Shown: positions 8,235-14,904, counted from the first letter of the stretch. The stretch is 15,576 nucleotides of DNA from Chloroflexota bacterium (GCA_023430545.1 JAEZAF010000267.1:1-15576); one strand, 5' to 3'. The notes: generated by a model from the sequence alone, not told the origin. Translations and numbers: made by a program.

Positions 8235-9566
8235 TTAGCCCACAATCTTTTCTTCGATCGCGGCCATCAGGCGATCGCGCACCAGTTCGAATGGCACACG
8301 CTGAAGCAGCTCATCAAAGAAACCGTCGATCACCATCAGCTCGGCCTGATTGCGCGGGATACCACGGCTCATCAGATAGTGGATGGGTTCTTCTTCCAGC
8401 GTCCCGAAGGTCGCGGCATGGCTGCACTTCACGTCATCCGCTTCGATTTCGAGGCCAGGGATGCCGTCCATCCGGGCACTATCACTCAGCACCAGATTCC
8501 GGTTGACTTGGTAGCCGTCGATCTTCTGCATCTTCGGCAGGGATTTAATCATCCCCTGCCAGACCGTCCGCGCCTGATCCTTTGCCGCGCCCTTGAAGAG
8601 CAGGTCCGTGACCGTCAGCGGCGCATTGTGATTCTGCTGTGTATCAAGGTCGAAGTGCTGGTTCTTGTCTGCAAAGAAGAAGCCGGAAATACGCCCAAAT
8701 GCGCCCTTGCCATCCGCTTCCAGTTCGATATAAGCCTTGGTCAGCCGTGTACCCATCACGCCGATGATCCAGTCTAGCTGGGCATCCTGCCCGACACGGG
8801 CGCGCTGATGGCTGAATTCATACGTCTCACGGTTCCAGTCCTGAAGCGAGACGTAACGCAGGTTGGCATTATCACCGACCAGCAGTTCGGTCGCGCCGAT
8901 ATAGGCCGAGTGGGTTTGACCTTCGGCAGACGCATACTCCACCTGAATAGTCGCCTGTGCGTTTTCTTCCACCACGACGAGCACGTGTCCCATACTTGCA
9001 CCGTCATGGCTGTTATACATCACGACATGCAGCGGCAGTTCCGCCACCTGATTGCGCGGTACATAGACGAACAACCCATGTGTCCACAGGGCAGCGTTCA
9101 GCGCGGCAAATTTGCCGTCAGTCGGCTTTACAGCCTGCGTCATCAGATACTGGCGGACAAGGTCTTCATGCTCGGTCGCGGCGGTCAGCAGATCAGTGAA
9201 AATGATTCCCTGCTGGCGTAGTTGATCCGCCATCTGATATTCGACGACCTTGCCATCGACGAAGATCAGCGTCCCCCCTTCGGACCCGACCAGCGGCTGA
9301 CGGTTGGCTTCCGGCACCGACTGCACAGTCGCGCCGTTGGCCTCGACCCGTTTGCTGGCCTCATCCCAGTGGATGCTGCGATAATCGGTACGACGCCAGT
9401 CCTCATCCTTGAGACTTGGCATCGGCAGGGTTTCGTACAGTTCCCATGCAGCGCGGCGCATCTCGCGCAGCCACTGCGGTTCCTGATTGGCATTGCTCAG
9501 GGCTTCGACATCGGCAGCCGAAAATACCGGCTCGCTCGCGCCTGCCTTTCTTTTAATGACGACCAA
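8235..9566 (-). CDS. sufD: Fe-S cluster assembly protein SufD
   Basis: A 443-residue SufB/SufD-family beta-helix scaffold protein, part of the SufBC2D complex for Fe-S cluster assembly. Recognisable features: the N-terminal helical region with PMPSLKDEDWRRTDY (49-63), the core motif KFAALNAALWTHGLFVYVP (152-170) and the C-terminal KCSHAATFGTLEEE (380-393) with H383, matching the functional histidine of E. coli SufD (H360). LMSRGIPRNQAELMVIDGF (399-417) is the family signature. Start: TTG at 9566, because AAGGAG (9576-9581) lies 9 bases upstream of it. A nearby ATG (9571-9573) is out of frame and only 2 bases from the ribosome site. It follows sufB with a 162-base gap and is the last gene of the suf operon. 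Confidence 0.95.
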   Translation of the reverse strand: MVVIKRKAGASEPVFSAADVEALSNANQEPQWLREMRRAAWELYETLPMPSLKDEDWRRTDYRSIHWDEASKRVEANGATVQSVPEANRQPLVGSEGGTLIFVDGKVVEYQMADQLRQQGIIFTDLLTAATEHEDLVRQYLMTQAVKPTDGKFAALNAALWTHGLFVYVPRNQVAELPLHVVMYNSHDGASMGHVLVVVEENAQATIQVEYASAEGQTHSAYIGATELLVGDNANLRYVSLQDWNRETYEFSHQRARVGQDAQLDWIIGVMGTRLTKAYIELEADGKGAFGRISGFFFADKNQHFDLDTQQNHNAPLTVTDLLFKGAAKDQARTVWQGMIKSLPKMQKIDGYQVNRNLVLSDSARMDGIPGLEIEADDVKCSHAATFGTLEEEPIHYLMSRGIPRNQAELMVIDGFFDELLQRVPFELVRDRLMAAIEEKIVG

Positions 9567-9619
9567 TGTTCATCACTCCTTGCCGGCCTGCGGCATTGAT
9601 GGCGTTGTTTAAATACAGA

Positions 9620-9645
9620 TATGCCGCGTATTTCGACACGGCATA
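9620..9645 (-). repeat. Intercistronic hairpin between sufB and sufD
   Basis: TATGCCG (9620-9626) and CGGCATA (9639-9645) form a perfect 7-base stem with a 12-base loop. No T run follows on the minus strand, so it is not a clear terminator. It may stabilise or help process the sufB end of the message. Confidence 0.45.
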
Positions 9646-9676
9646 CCTGAACAATTTATCAGATCAGTACAGTCCT

Positions 9677-9696
9677 GATTGACTCAATCGCGATTG
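9677..9696. repeat. Overlapping inverted repeats after sufB
   Basis: GATTG (9677-9681), CAATC (9685-9689) and a perfect 12-base palindrome CAATCGCGATTG (9685-9696) share the middle arm. The middle arm can pair with either side, so two hairpins exclude each other. The repeat lies 32-52 bases past the sufB stop. Confidence 0.45.
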
Positions 9697-9728
9697 GCTC
9701 AGTGGCACACCCGCAGGTGAACCATCAC

Positions 9729-11186
9729 TTAACCGATGGAACCTTCAAGCTGGATCTGGATCAGGCGGTTCAGTTCGATGGCATATTCCATCGGCAGTTC
9801 CTTCACCAGCGGCTCGAGGAAGCCGTTAACGATCATGGCATTGGCTTCGTCTTCGTTCATCCCGCGAGACATCAGGTAGAAAAGCTGATCCTCACCGATA
9901 CGGCTGACCGATGCCTCATGCCCCATCGTCACCTTCTTCGCATCGACTTCAATCGACGGGTAGGTGTCCGAGCGGCTTTCATCGTCCAGCAGCAGCGCAT
10001 CGCAGACCACATTACTGCGGACATTGTCCGCACCTTCGACGATCTTCAGCAGACCGCGATAGCTGGCGCGTCCACCGTCCTTACTGATCGACTTGCTGAT
10101 AATCTGGCTTGTGGTGTTAGGCGCAAGATGCGTGATCTTTGCACCGGCGTCCTGATGCTGGCCGCGACCCGCAAATGCGATCGACAGCACTTCACCGTGC
10201 GCACCTTCACCCGCCAGAATGACTGCCGGATACTTCATGGTCAGCTTGCTGCCGAGGTTGCCGTCCACCCATTCCATAGTCGCATTTTCATGGGCAACCG
10301 CACGCTTGGTCACAAGGTTATAGACATTGTTCGACCAGTTCTGAATCGTGGTATATCGGCAGCGGCCACCCTTCTTGACGATAATCTCGACCACCGCGCT
10401 GTGCAGTGAGTTCGAGCTGTAAGTCGGGGCCGTACAGCCTTCAACATAGTGAACGTAAGCGCCTTCATCGACGATGATCAGCGTCCGTTCAAACTGGCCC
10501 ATATTCTGCGTATTGATACGGAAGTAAGCCTGAAGCGGCATCTCTACATGCACACCCGGCGGCACGTAGATGAATGAACCACCCGACCATACCGCGGTAT
10601 TCAGCGCAGCATACTTATTATCCGCTGATGGGATAATCGTTCCGAAATGTTCGCGCACGATCTCAGGATGCTGTGCCAGCGCCGAGTCCATATCCAGGAA
10701 GATAACGCCCTTGTCTTCCAGATCCTTGCGGATGTTGTGATAGACCGACTCGGAGTCGTACTGTGCGCTCACACCCTGAAGGAACTTCTGTTCAGCTTCC
10801 GGAATACCGAGGCGGTCAAACGTGCGCTTGATTTCCGCCGGGACTTCGTCCCAGTCGCGGTTGCGCTCGTCAGTCGCACGCACGTAATAGTAAATATCGT
10901 CGTAGTCGATCTCATGCAGCATGTCACTACCCCATGTCGGGGTCGGCTTGCTCATGAAGATCTCGTAAGCCTTGAGGCGGATTTCGGTCATCCACTCCGG
11001 CTCATTTTTCATCTGGCTGATCTGCCGCACGACGTCGGCATTCACACCCTTCTGGCTCTTGAACGAATAATTCACATCGTCGTCATGAAAACCATAGGTT
11101 TCATCGTAAGAGCCGCGCACATCACGAAGCTGCTGTTCGTCCTGTGTAAGCTGTTTCTCGCTCGCAATGATGTCCAGATCAGACAT
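9729..11186 (-). CDS. sufB: Fe-S cluster assembly protein SufB
   Basis: A 485-residue protein of usual SufB length, the central scaffold of the SufBC2D complex on which Fe-S clusters are built. The N-terminal region has the SufB signature NEPEWMTEIRLKAYEIF (61-77) and the motif KYAALNTAVWSGGSFIYVP (191-209). The conserved C395 in SNVVCDALLLDD matches the essential cysteine of E. coli SufB (C405). H423 and E424 in GHEASVSRIGEDQLFYL match the residues at the SufB-SufD interface that hold the cluster. The ATG at 11186 has an AGAAGGG ribosome site. It is 103 bases downstream of sufC and upstream of sufD. Confidence 0.98.
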   Translation of the reverse strand: MSDLDIIASEKQLTQDEQQLRDVRGSYDETYGFHDDDVNYSFKSQKGVNADVVRQISQMKNEPEWMTEIRLKAYEIFMSKPTPTWGSDMLHEIDYDDIYYYVRATDERNRDWDEVPAEIKRTFDRLGIPEAEQKFLQGVSAQYDSESVYHNIRKDLEDKGVIFLDMDSALAQHPEIVREHFGTIIPSADNKYAALNTAVWSGGSFIYVPPGVHVEMPLQAYFRINTQNMGQFERTLIIVDEGAYVHYVEGCTAPTYSSNSLHSAVVEIIVKKGGRCRYTTIQNWSNNVYNLVTKRAVAHENATMEWVDGNLGSKLTMKYPAVILAGEGAHGEVLSIAFAGRGQHQDAGAKITHLAPNTTSQIISKSISKDGGRASYRGLLKIVEGADNVRSNVVCDALLLDDESRSDTYPSIEVDAKKVTMGHEASVSRIGEDQLFYLMSRGMNEDEANAMIVNGFLEPLVKELPMEYAIELNRLIQIQLEGSIG

Positions 11187-11289
11187 TAGCGATACCCTTC
11201 TCTACTCAGATTTGATACTGCGGATGATCACCCGTAATGCTGCCGCGGGATGAATGAAGCGGATTTCGGTGGTAATGCCTGACGGATGC

Positions 11290-12075
11290 TTATTCGACAA
11301 CCGCACCGTGACGGCTGCGAATCCAGTCGTAACCGTTCTCTTCTAGCTTCAGCGCGAGGTCCGGGCCGCCGCTTTCGACGATCTGGCCTTCAAACATGAC
11401 GTGGACATACTGCGGCTGGATGTAATTCAGCAGGCGCTGATAGTGTGTAATCACCAGCACACCCATTTCCGGCCCCATCAGGCTGTTGACGCCTTCCGCG
11501 ACAATCCGCAGCGCGTCGATATCCAGACCAGAGTCGGTTTCATCCAGGATAGCGATGGTCGGTTCCAGTGTCGCCATCTGAAGGATCTCAGCGCGCTTCT
11601 TTTCCCCACCGCTGAAGCCTTCGTTCAGGTAGCGACCGGCAAAGCTGTGGTCGATCTTCAGTTCATCCATCTTGCCACGCAGCAGGCGGCGGAAATCCGG
11701 GATCGAGATTCCCTTCGACTCAGGATCGACAGCCTTCATGCGGGCATTGATCGCCTGACGCAGGAAGTTCGCCAGCGTCACACCCGGGATCGCGACCGGG
11801 TACTGGAATGCAAGGAACATCCCGGCGCGGCTGCGCTCGTCGGGTTCCATTTCCAGAATGCTTTCACCGTTCAGCAGAATATCGCCATCAGTCACTTCAT
11901 ACGCCGGGTTACCCGCCAGCACGTTCGCCAGCGTGCTCTTGCCGGAGCCGTTCGGCCCCATCAATGCGTGGACTTCGCCCTGCTTCAGAGTCAGATTAAC
12001 ACCACGCAGAATTTGCTTGTCAGCGTTTTCCGCGACACGCGCATGCAGATTACGAACTTCGAGTACAGCACTCAT
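11290..12075 (-). CDS. sufC: Fe-S cluster assembly ATPase SufC
   Basis: A 261-residue ABC-type ATPase with no membrane domain, the motor of the SufBC2D complex; ATP binding brings two SufC together and reshapes SufB-SufD. It shows Walker A GPNGSGKST (40-48), the Q-loop Q91 in LAFQYPVAIPGV (typical of SufC), the signature FSGGEKKRAEILQM (154-167), Walker B AILDETDSGLD (175-185) with catalytic E179, and H211 in ITHYQRLL. AGGAGG (12087-12092) lies 10-11 bases before the ATG. It is the first gene of the operon, below a near-consensus promoter, and diverges from the MIP18 gene. Confidence 0.98.
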   Translation of the reverse strand: MSAVLEVRNLHARVAENADKQILRGVNLTLKQGEVHALMGPNGSGKSTLANVLAGNPAYEVTDGDILLNGESILEMEPDERSRAGMFLAFQYPVAIPGVTLANFLRQAINARMKAVDPESKGISIPDFRRLLRGKMDELKIDHSFAGRYLNEGFSGGEKKRAEILQMATLEPTIAILDETDSGLDIDALRIVAEGVNSLMGPEMGVLVITHYQRLLNYIQPQYVHVMFEGQIVESGGPDLALKLEENGYDWIRSRHGAVVE

Positions 12076-12145
12076 GCGTGCTATCGCCTCCTCATAGTTT
12101 TACACATGTTAAATTTAAATCATACCCTATGTAGAAATTGGGCCT

Positions 12146-12175
12146 AGTATACCTGTCGGGGTAATGTATTGTCAA
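12146..12175 (-). promoter_or_regulatory. Promoter of the sufCBD operon
   Basis: On the minus strand, a perfect -35 TTGACA (12170-12175) and -10 TATACT (12146-12151) are separated by 18 bases. Predicted start near 12139, about 64 bases before sufC. A short dyad TACC-N6-GGTA lies between the two boxes and could be a repressor site; that part is speculative. Confidence 0.85.
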
Positions 12176-12188
12176 TATAACGGATGAG

Positions 12189-12221
12189 GTAAGAGAGTCG
12201 ATCTTACGTCATTCTAATGAC
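12189..12221. repeat. Two adjacent inverted repeats in the sufC / MIP18 divergent region
   Basis: GTAAGA-N7-TCTTAC (12189-12207) is followed with no gap by the perfect dyad GTCATT-CT-AATGAC (12208-12221). They lie upstream of the suf -35 box and upstream of the MIP18 gene, where a regulator could control both directions. Neither matches the cyanobacterial SufR site (CAAC-N6-GTTG). Confidence 0.5.
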
Positions 12222-12303
12222 TAAAAATAAGTTCTAACGTCGAATTTACAGGCGAACGTGTGTTATCATAAACGCACCTTCGAAAGGCGAAAGTGACTGC
12301 ATT

Positions 12304-12624
12304 ATGACCAACCAGACACCCAATATTGTCAATAAGAGCGAAGAAGGCCTGCTTGAGGCGCTGCGCGTGGTAGTCGATCCTGAAATCGGCATGAACGTCG
12401 TCGAGCTGGGTCTCATTCGCGATGTCGAACTCAGCGACGAACGGGCACATGTGACCATGATCATGACCACCCCGTTCTGCCCGTATGCACCGCAGCTTCT
12501 GGAACAGACACGCCGTACCGCGCAGGAATATGCCCAGGTCCCAACCACCATCGAGATGGGGCTGGAGATGTGGGACCCCTCGATGATGGAAGAGGGCGCA
12601 GCCGACGACTGGGGTCTGTTCTAG
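12304..12624 (+). CDS. MIP18/DUF59 family Fe-S cluster assembly factor (SufT/PaaD-like)
   Basis: A 106-residue single-domain MIP18 (DUF59) protein. Family hallmarks are RVVVDPEIGMNVVELGLIRDV (centred on D25, P26, E27) and TTPFCPYAP with conserved C59. Such proteins (SufT, PaaD, eukaryotic CIA2) help mature or deliver Fe-S clusters. Its divergent place next to sufC supports the same role here. The C terminus (92-106) is an acidic tail rich in Glu and Asp. The ribosome site is weak (GAAAGTG), and a clear promoter is not seen, though TATCAT (12264-12269) could be a -10 box. It ends at a strong terminator. Confidence 0.93.
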   Translation: MTNQTPNIVNKSEEGLLEALRVVVDPEIGMNVVELGLIRDVELSDERAHVTMIMTTPFCPYAPQLLEQTRRTAQEYAQVPTTIEMGLEMWDPSMMEEGAADDWGLF

Positions 12625-12652
12625 GGTCCCAGATTCCATCACATGTCATTCG

Positions 12653-12693
12653 AAAAGAGCGACCTGACAGCATACTGCTGCGGTCGCTCTTTT
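12653..12693 (+). terminator. Bidirectional terminator between the MIP18 and DDN genes
   Basis: A 12-base stem AAAAGAGCGACC / GGTCGCTCTTTT encloses a second stem CAGCA/TGCTG (12668-12680). T runs stand on both strands. It lies between two converging genes and can serve both. Confidence 0.92.
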
Positions 12694-12718
12694 TGTTTAC
12701 AATACCACCTGATGCGCT

Positions 12719-13189
12719 TCAGTCCGTGGCCGAAGTGATCCGAAACACCGGATAATTGTCGGCAATCTTCTCAAATTCCGTCACGGGTGCATCCTGACTG
12801 ACCGGGATATGCGGTCGCCCTCCAGGTGCGCGTTTGACATAGGCTTTGATGATCGGCGCTCGCTTCTCGACAGCGACCTCTTCAAGCCGTATTTCCTCAC
12901 GCAGACGTCCTTGCAGCACTGCACGCCCCCCGTTTGCACGCACATTCTGCACCCACTGGACGTTATCACCCAGCATCGAGACCAGATAGCGCTCGCCATC
13001 GACAATCGCGATAACCACCGGTAATGAGATTACCTTTCCCGATTTGCGCCCAATCACTTCCAGCCGCTCAAGATAGTTCGGGAAGATCCCCCATGCCCCA
13101 ACGGTTGCATAAATATCGTTCAGTAACTTTGCAAGCCGGTTCGGGCGCTTGCCTCGGTACAGCCATCGATTGAAGGTTCCCAGTTTCAT
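12719..13189 (-). CDS. Deazaflavin (F420)-dependent oxidoreductase, DDN / nitroreductase family
   Basis: A 156-residue split-barrel protein of the F420H2_quin_red (DDN) family. Typical features: LEVIGRKSGKVISLPV (43-58), where basic and small residues contact the cofactor phosphate, YLVSMLGDNVQWVQNVRANGGRAVL (68-92) and a C-terminal YPVFRI (146-151). Family members reduce quinones, nitroimidazoles or aflatoxin-like enones with reduced F420; some bind flavin or heme instead, so the cofactor is likely but not proven. The ATG at 13189 has AGGGG (13200-13204) upstream. It appears to be transcribed alone. Confidence 0.92.
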   Translation of the reverse strand: MKLGTFNRWLYRGKRPNRLAKLLNDIYATVGAWGIFPNYLERLEVIGRKSGKVISLPVVIAIVDGERYLVSMLGDNVQWVQNVRANGGRAVLQGRLREEIRLEEVAVEKRAPIIKAYVKRAPGGRPHIPVSQDAPVTEFEKIADNYPVFRITSATD

Positions 13190-13341
13190 GATTACAATTC
13201 CCCTTAAGCAGTTGAGGACTCCGACTCTAAGCGTAAGGACATTACATCATCCCCGCCAGTGATATTCCTCACAGCTTATTGGAGACATTTGCATATGTTG
13301 GCTAAATTTCCCCTCAGTTTGGGATATTGTTGGAAAACGGT

Positions 13342-13383
13342 TGGGATAAATCCCACATCACTCAGATTGGCGAATTCAGCCAA
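13342..13383. repeat. Two small dyads upstream of the tRNA-Pro promoter
   Basis: TGGGAT-AA-ATCCCA (13342-13355) is a perfect dyad. TTGGC-N7-GCCAA (13367-13383) ends 8 bases before the tRNA -35 box. The stretch 13190-13391 holds no believable gene; these dyads and the DDN ribosome site are all I see in it. Confidence 0.35.
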
Positions 13384-13391
13384 GGCCAGTC

Positions 13392-13420
13392 TTGTAAACG
13401 GCCTCAATCTCGACTATACT
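13392..13420 (+). promoter_or_regulatory. Promoter of tRNA-Pro
   Basis: TTGTAA (13392-13397) and TATACT (13415-13420) with ideal 17-base spacing. The predicted start near 13427 leaves only about 3 bases of leader before the mature tRNA. Confidence 0.8.
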
Positions 13421-13429
13421 AAAAGTAAT

Positions 13430-13506
13430 CGGGGTGTGGCGCAGCCCGGTAGCGCGCTTGCATGGGGTGCAAGAGGCCCCGGGTTCGAATCCCGGCACCC
13501 CGACCA
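13430..13506 (+). tRNA. tRNA-Pro (anticodon GGG)
   Basis: Full cloverleaf by eye. Acceptor stem CGGGGTG (13430-13436) pairs with CACCCCG (13496-13502); D stem GCGC/GCGC (13439-13442, 13452-13455); anticodon stem CTTGC/GCAAG (13457-13461, 13469-13473). The loop is ATGGGGT, with anticodon GGG at 13464-13466. The T arm is CCGGG-TTCGAAT-CCCGG (13479-13495). Discriminator A503 and an encoded CCA (13504-13506) follow. The C1-G72 pair, A73 and the G after the anticodon are tRNA-Pro identity traits. It reads proline codons CCC and CCU. Confidence 0.97.
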
Positions 13507-13513
13507 GTACATA

Positions 13514-13553
13514 CAAAAGGGGACAGTGATCGTTTAATCACTGTCCCCTTTTG
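13514..13553 (+). terminator. Terminator of tRNA-Pro
   Basis: A perfect 17-base stem starting CAAAAGGGGACAGTGAT, loop CGTTTA, ending in CCCCTTTTG. It begins 8 bases after the CCA end. With the promoter upstream it makes the tRNA a one-gene unit. Confidence 0.92.
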
Positions 13554-13639
13554 CTTTCCACACGGAAAAGCGTTCCGCTGATATGTGCGAGCTAGACATC
13601 TTTCATCGTTCCCTCAACCGTCCCCACACAATATGTAGG

Positions 13640-13689
13640 ATGTAAGGACAACGCCCAAACATGCTTACATGTCGTTGCCCGCTGTTTTT
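13640..13689 (+). promoter_or_regulatory. Alternative hairpins in the leader of the ASCH-like gene
   Basis: ATGTAAG (13640-13646) pairs perfectly with CTTACAT (13664-13670). The same right arm is also used by ACATG/CATGT (13659-13672), stacked on CAACG/CGTTG (13649-13653, 13673-13677), so the two folds exclude each other. A T run (13685-13689) follows 7 bases after the second fold, as in an attenuator. Stems are short, so this is tentative. The remaining 13554-13639 shows nothing clear. Confidence 0.3.
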
Positions 13690-13747
13690 ATTGATAATCT
13701 TCACCTTTCAACATGATTTCTAATACAGTCAAACCCAAAGGAGGAGC

Positions 13748-14155
13748 ATGACAAACTTTACCCGCATCATCATGGATCACGACGTATTCCCGGAAAATAA
13801 GAAAGGTGTGCACACTGCCCTCCAGCGCCGCGACACCTATATGCTCAACAACGAGCGCTTTCAGGCAACCGATTTCGAACATGGCCGCAATGTCGATGCG
13901 TTTACGAGTTATACCGATCGAGCGCATCACTTTGCCGTCAGCGGCACACTGATCATCGGCAACTTCCAGCGAGAAGAGATCGTCTGGGCGCGGATAGAGC
14001 GAATTCGCATGATGGATAGCACGCTCTTCACGGATGAAGATTACCAGCATCTCGGTTTTGAGAATGAAGAACAGCGCACACGTGGTCTGGGGGCTTTTTA
14101 CGCCGGCAAGGTCTGGGTCATGGACATCACCCCGATCGATCCGGACAAACCCTGA
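13748..14155 (+). CDS. ASCH/PUA-like domain protein
   Basis: A 135-residue soluble protein. The central and C-terminal part (about 60-125) reads FAVSGTLIIGNF, then VWARIERIRMMDSTLFTDED, then LGFENEEQRTRGLGAFY. A beta strand, then 'lt.ed..hlGF.s.ee' followed by a helix, is the pattern of the ASCH domain, a PUA-like fold expected to bind RNA or nucleotides. Assignment is by pattern only. AAGGAGG (13738-13744) precedes the ATG by 3 bases, closer than usual; M9 is an unlikely alternative. A 191-residue frame on the opposite strand exists but lacks these signals. The gene converges on the 50-residue gene and shares its terminator. Confidence 0.7.
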   Translation: MTNFTRIIMDHDVFPENKKGVHTALQRRDTYMLNNERFQATDFEHGRNVDAFTSYTDRAHHFAVSGTLIIGNFQREEIVWARIERIRMMDSTLFTDEDYQHLGFENEEQRTRGLGAFYAGKVWVMDITPIDPDKP

Positions 14156-14175
14156 TGAAGCCTGCAAATAAAACA

Positions 14176-14207
14176 ACAGAGCGCGGTTGCTTATCACCGC
14201 GCTCTGT
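14176..14207. terminator. Shared terminator between the ASCH-like gene and the 50-residue gene
   Basis: A perfect 12-base stem ACAGAGCGCGGT / ACCGCGCTCTGT with an 8-base loop. The T-rich tail (TTGTTTTATTTG) is on the minus strand, so it is a better terminator for the minus-strand small gene than for the plus-strand one. This supports the small gene being real. Confidence 0.85.
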
Positions 14208-14225
14208 CCATAATCATCGCTTCTC

Positions 14226-14378
14226 TTAACGGGAACCCCGTCTTTCCTGCCGGATCTGTTCAATCAGCCGACGGAATTCCGGGTCATGAAGCTGTTTTAA
14301 ATACGCTCTCCGCTCTTCCGTTAAAGCTTTATACTTGTTTCTTCTCGACATCCGTCCCCATTGACTATCAATAGACAT
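14226..14378 (-). CDS. Small basic protein of 50 residues, function unknown
   Basis: Reads from ATG at 14378 to TAA at 14226: starts MSIDSQWGRMSRRNKYKAL and ends RQERRGSR. It is rich in Arg and Lys. From residue 20 onward it should form helix (TEERRAYLKQLHDPEFRRL, then IEQIRQE). I do not recognise it; it could bind nucleic acid, but nothing proves this. Support for a real gene: GAGGTGA sits at normal distance before the ATG, and a strong hairpin with a T-rich tail on this strand begins 18 bases past the stop. No clear promoter is seen upstream. Confidence 0.65.
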   Translation of the reverse strand: MSIDSQWGRMSRRNKYKALTEERRAYLKQLHDPEFRRLIEQIRQERRGSR

Positions 14379-14430
14379 TCCATTCACCTCACAGTAAATG
14401 TGTTACGTTTTTTATCTCAGGCGTTCATTC

Positions 14431-14442
14431 AGGCGGCCGCCT
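14431..14442. repeat. GC-rich 12-base perfect palindrome
   Basis: AGGCGGCCGCCT stands alone in otherwise AT-richer sequence upstream of the 50-residue gene. Possible operator. The rest of 14379-14578 shows no gene that I can support. Confidence 0.35.
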
Positions 14443-14578
14443 TTAACACCTATTTTCGGGTTACCCAGCCTCTGACACAATTGGTCACAAGCATACATTT
14501 TCGCCCCCGGTTGACCCTTATCCAGACTGGACAGGTGGTCATCCGCAAATAGGCCAACTGGGTGATATGCCTGCACTG

Positions 14579-14607
14579 TTCACAAATTAGCATTTATGTT
14601 CTACAAT
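14579..14607 (+). promoter_or_regulatory. Promoter of the 68-residue gene, with palindrome over the -10
   Basis: TTCACA (14579-14584) and TACAAT (14602-14607), 17 bases apart, each one base from consensus. The perfect dyad CTACA-A-TGTAG (14601-14611) covers the -10 box and could be a repressor site. Start predicted near 14614. Confidence 0.75.
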
Positions 14608-14643
14608 GTAGCATAGGAAATGCGTTTGGCAAAGGGGTTTGCA

Positions 14644-14850
14644 ATGGCAAAAACACGCAGGAAGCAGAACACCGATAAAGACAGGAATCCTTCACTGATG
14701 GAGCTGGCGCTGGACCCAAAGGCACGCCGGAAGCTCACAGATCAGTTCACCGATCGGATGCGCCAGAACCTGATCGAAGTCCTCACCCGTCAGGGCGGCG
14801 ATCATCCGCTGCTGTCACAGTTGCGCCCGAAAGATCGCACCCGTAAATAG
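14644..14850 (+). CDS. Small basic protein of 68 residues, function unknown
   Basis: Starts MAKTRRKQNTDKDRNPSL and ends LRPKDRTRK. The middle (about 17-47, MELALDPKARRKLTDQF then TDRMRQNLIEVL) is probably helical; both ends are strongly basic and likely flexible. I do not recognise a family. The start at 14644 is preferred to the ATG at 14620 because AAAGGGG (14631-14637) precedes it at 6 bases and the predicted transcript begins near 14614, leaving almost no leader for the earlier ATG. It has its own promoter and terminator. A tandem CGATCG repeat (14854-14866) lies just after the stop. Confidence 0.75.
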   Translation: MAKTRRKQNTDKDRNPSLMELALDPKARRKLTDQFTDRMRQNLIEVLTRQGGDHPLLSQLRPKDRTRK

Positions 14851-14873
14851 ACGCGATCGTCGATCGACCCTTA

Positions 14874-14904
14874 CAAAAGCCAGCGATTTTCCCGCTGGCT
14901 TTTG
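14874..14904 (+). terminator. Terminator of the 68-residue gene
   Basis: A perfect 12-base stem CAAAAGCCAGCG / CGCTGGCTTTTG with a 7-base loop, ending in a short T run, 23 bases past the stop. Confidence 0.9.

Noticed and set aside
8088..8777. 229-residue plus-strand frame opposite sufD
   Set aside because: It lies antisense to the clearly recognised SufD and crosses the suf terminator.
9702..10409. 235-residue plus-strand frame opposite sufB
   Set aside because: It is an antisense shadow of SufB, rich in His/Arg/Asp with no family resemblance.
11401..12147. 248-residue plus-strand frame opposite sufC
   Set aside because: It is antisense to SufC and crosses the suf promoter.
12152..12169. 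TACC-N6-GGTA dyad inside the suf promoter spacer as a firm operator
   Set aside because: Only four paired bases per arm; expected often by chance.
13259..13537. 92-residue plus-strand frame
   Set aside because: It runs straight through the tRNA-Pro gene and into its terminator; its GVAQPGSALAWGARGPGFES part is a translated tRNA, a common false call.
13688..14263. 191-residue minus-strand frame opposite the ASCH-like gene
   Set aside because: It crosses the shared terminator and the end of the 50-residue gene, has no ribosome site, and the opposite strand has both a strong Shine-Dalgarno sequence and a domain-like pattern.
14361..14552. 63-residue plus-strand frame starting at TTG
   Set aside because: No ribosome site; it overlaps the start of the better supported 50-residue minus-strand gene.
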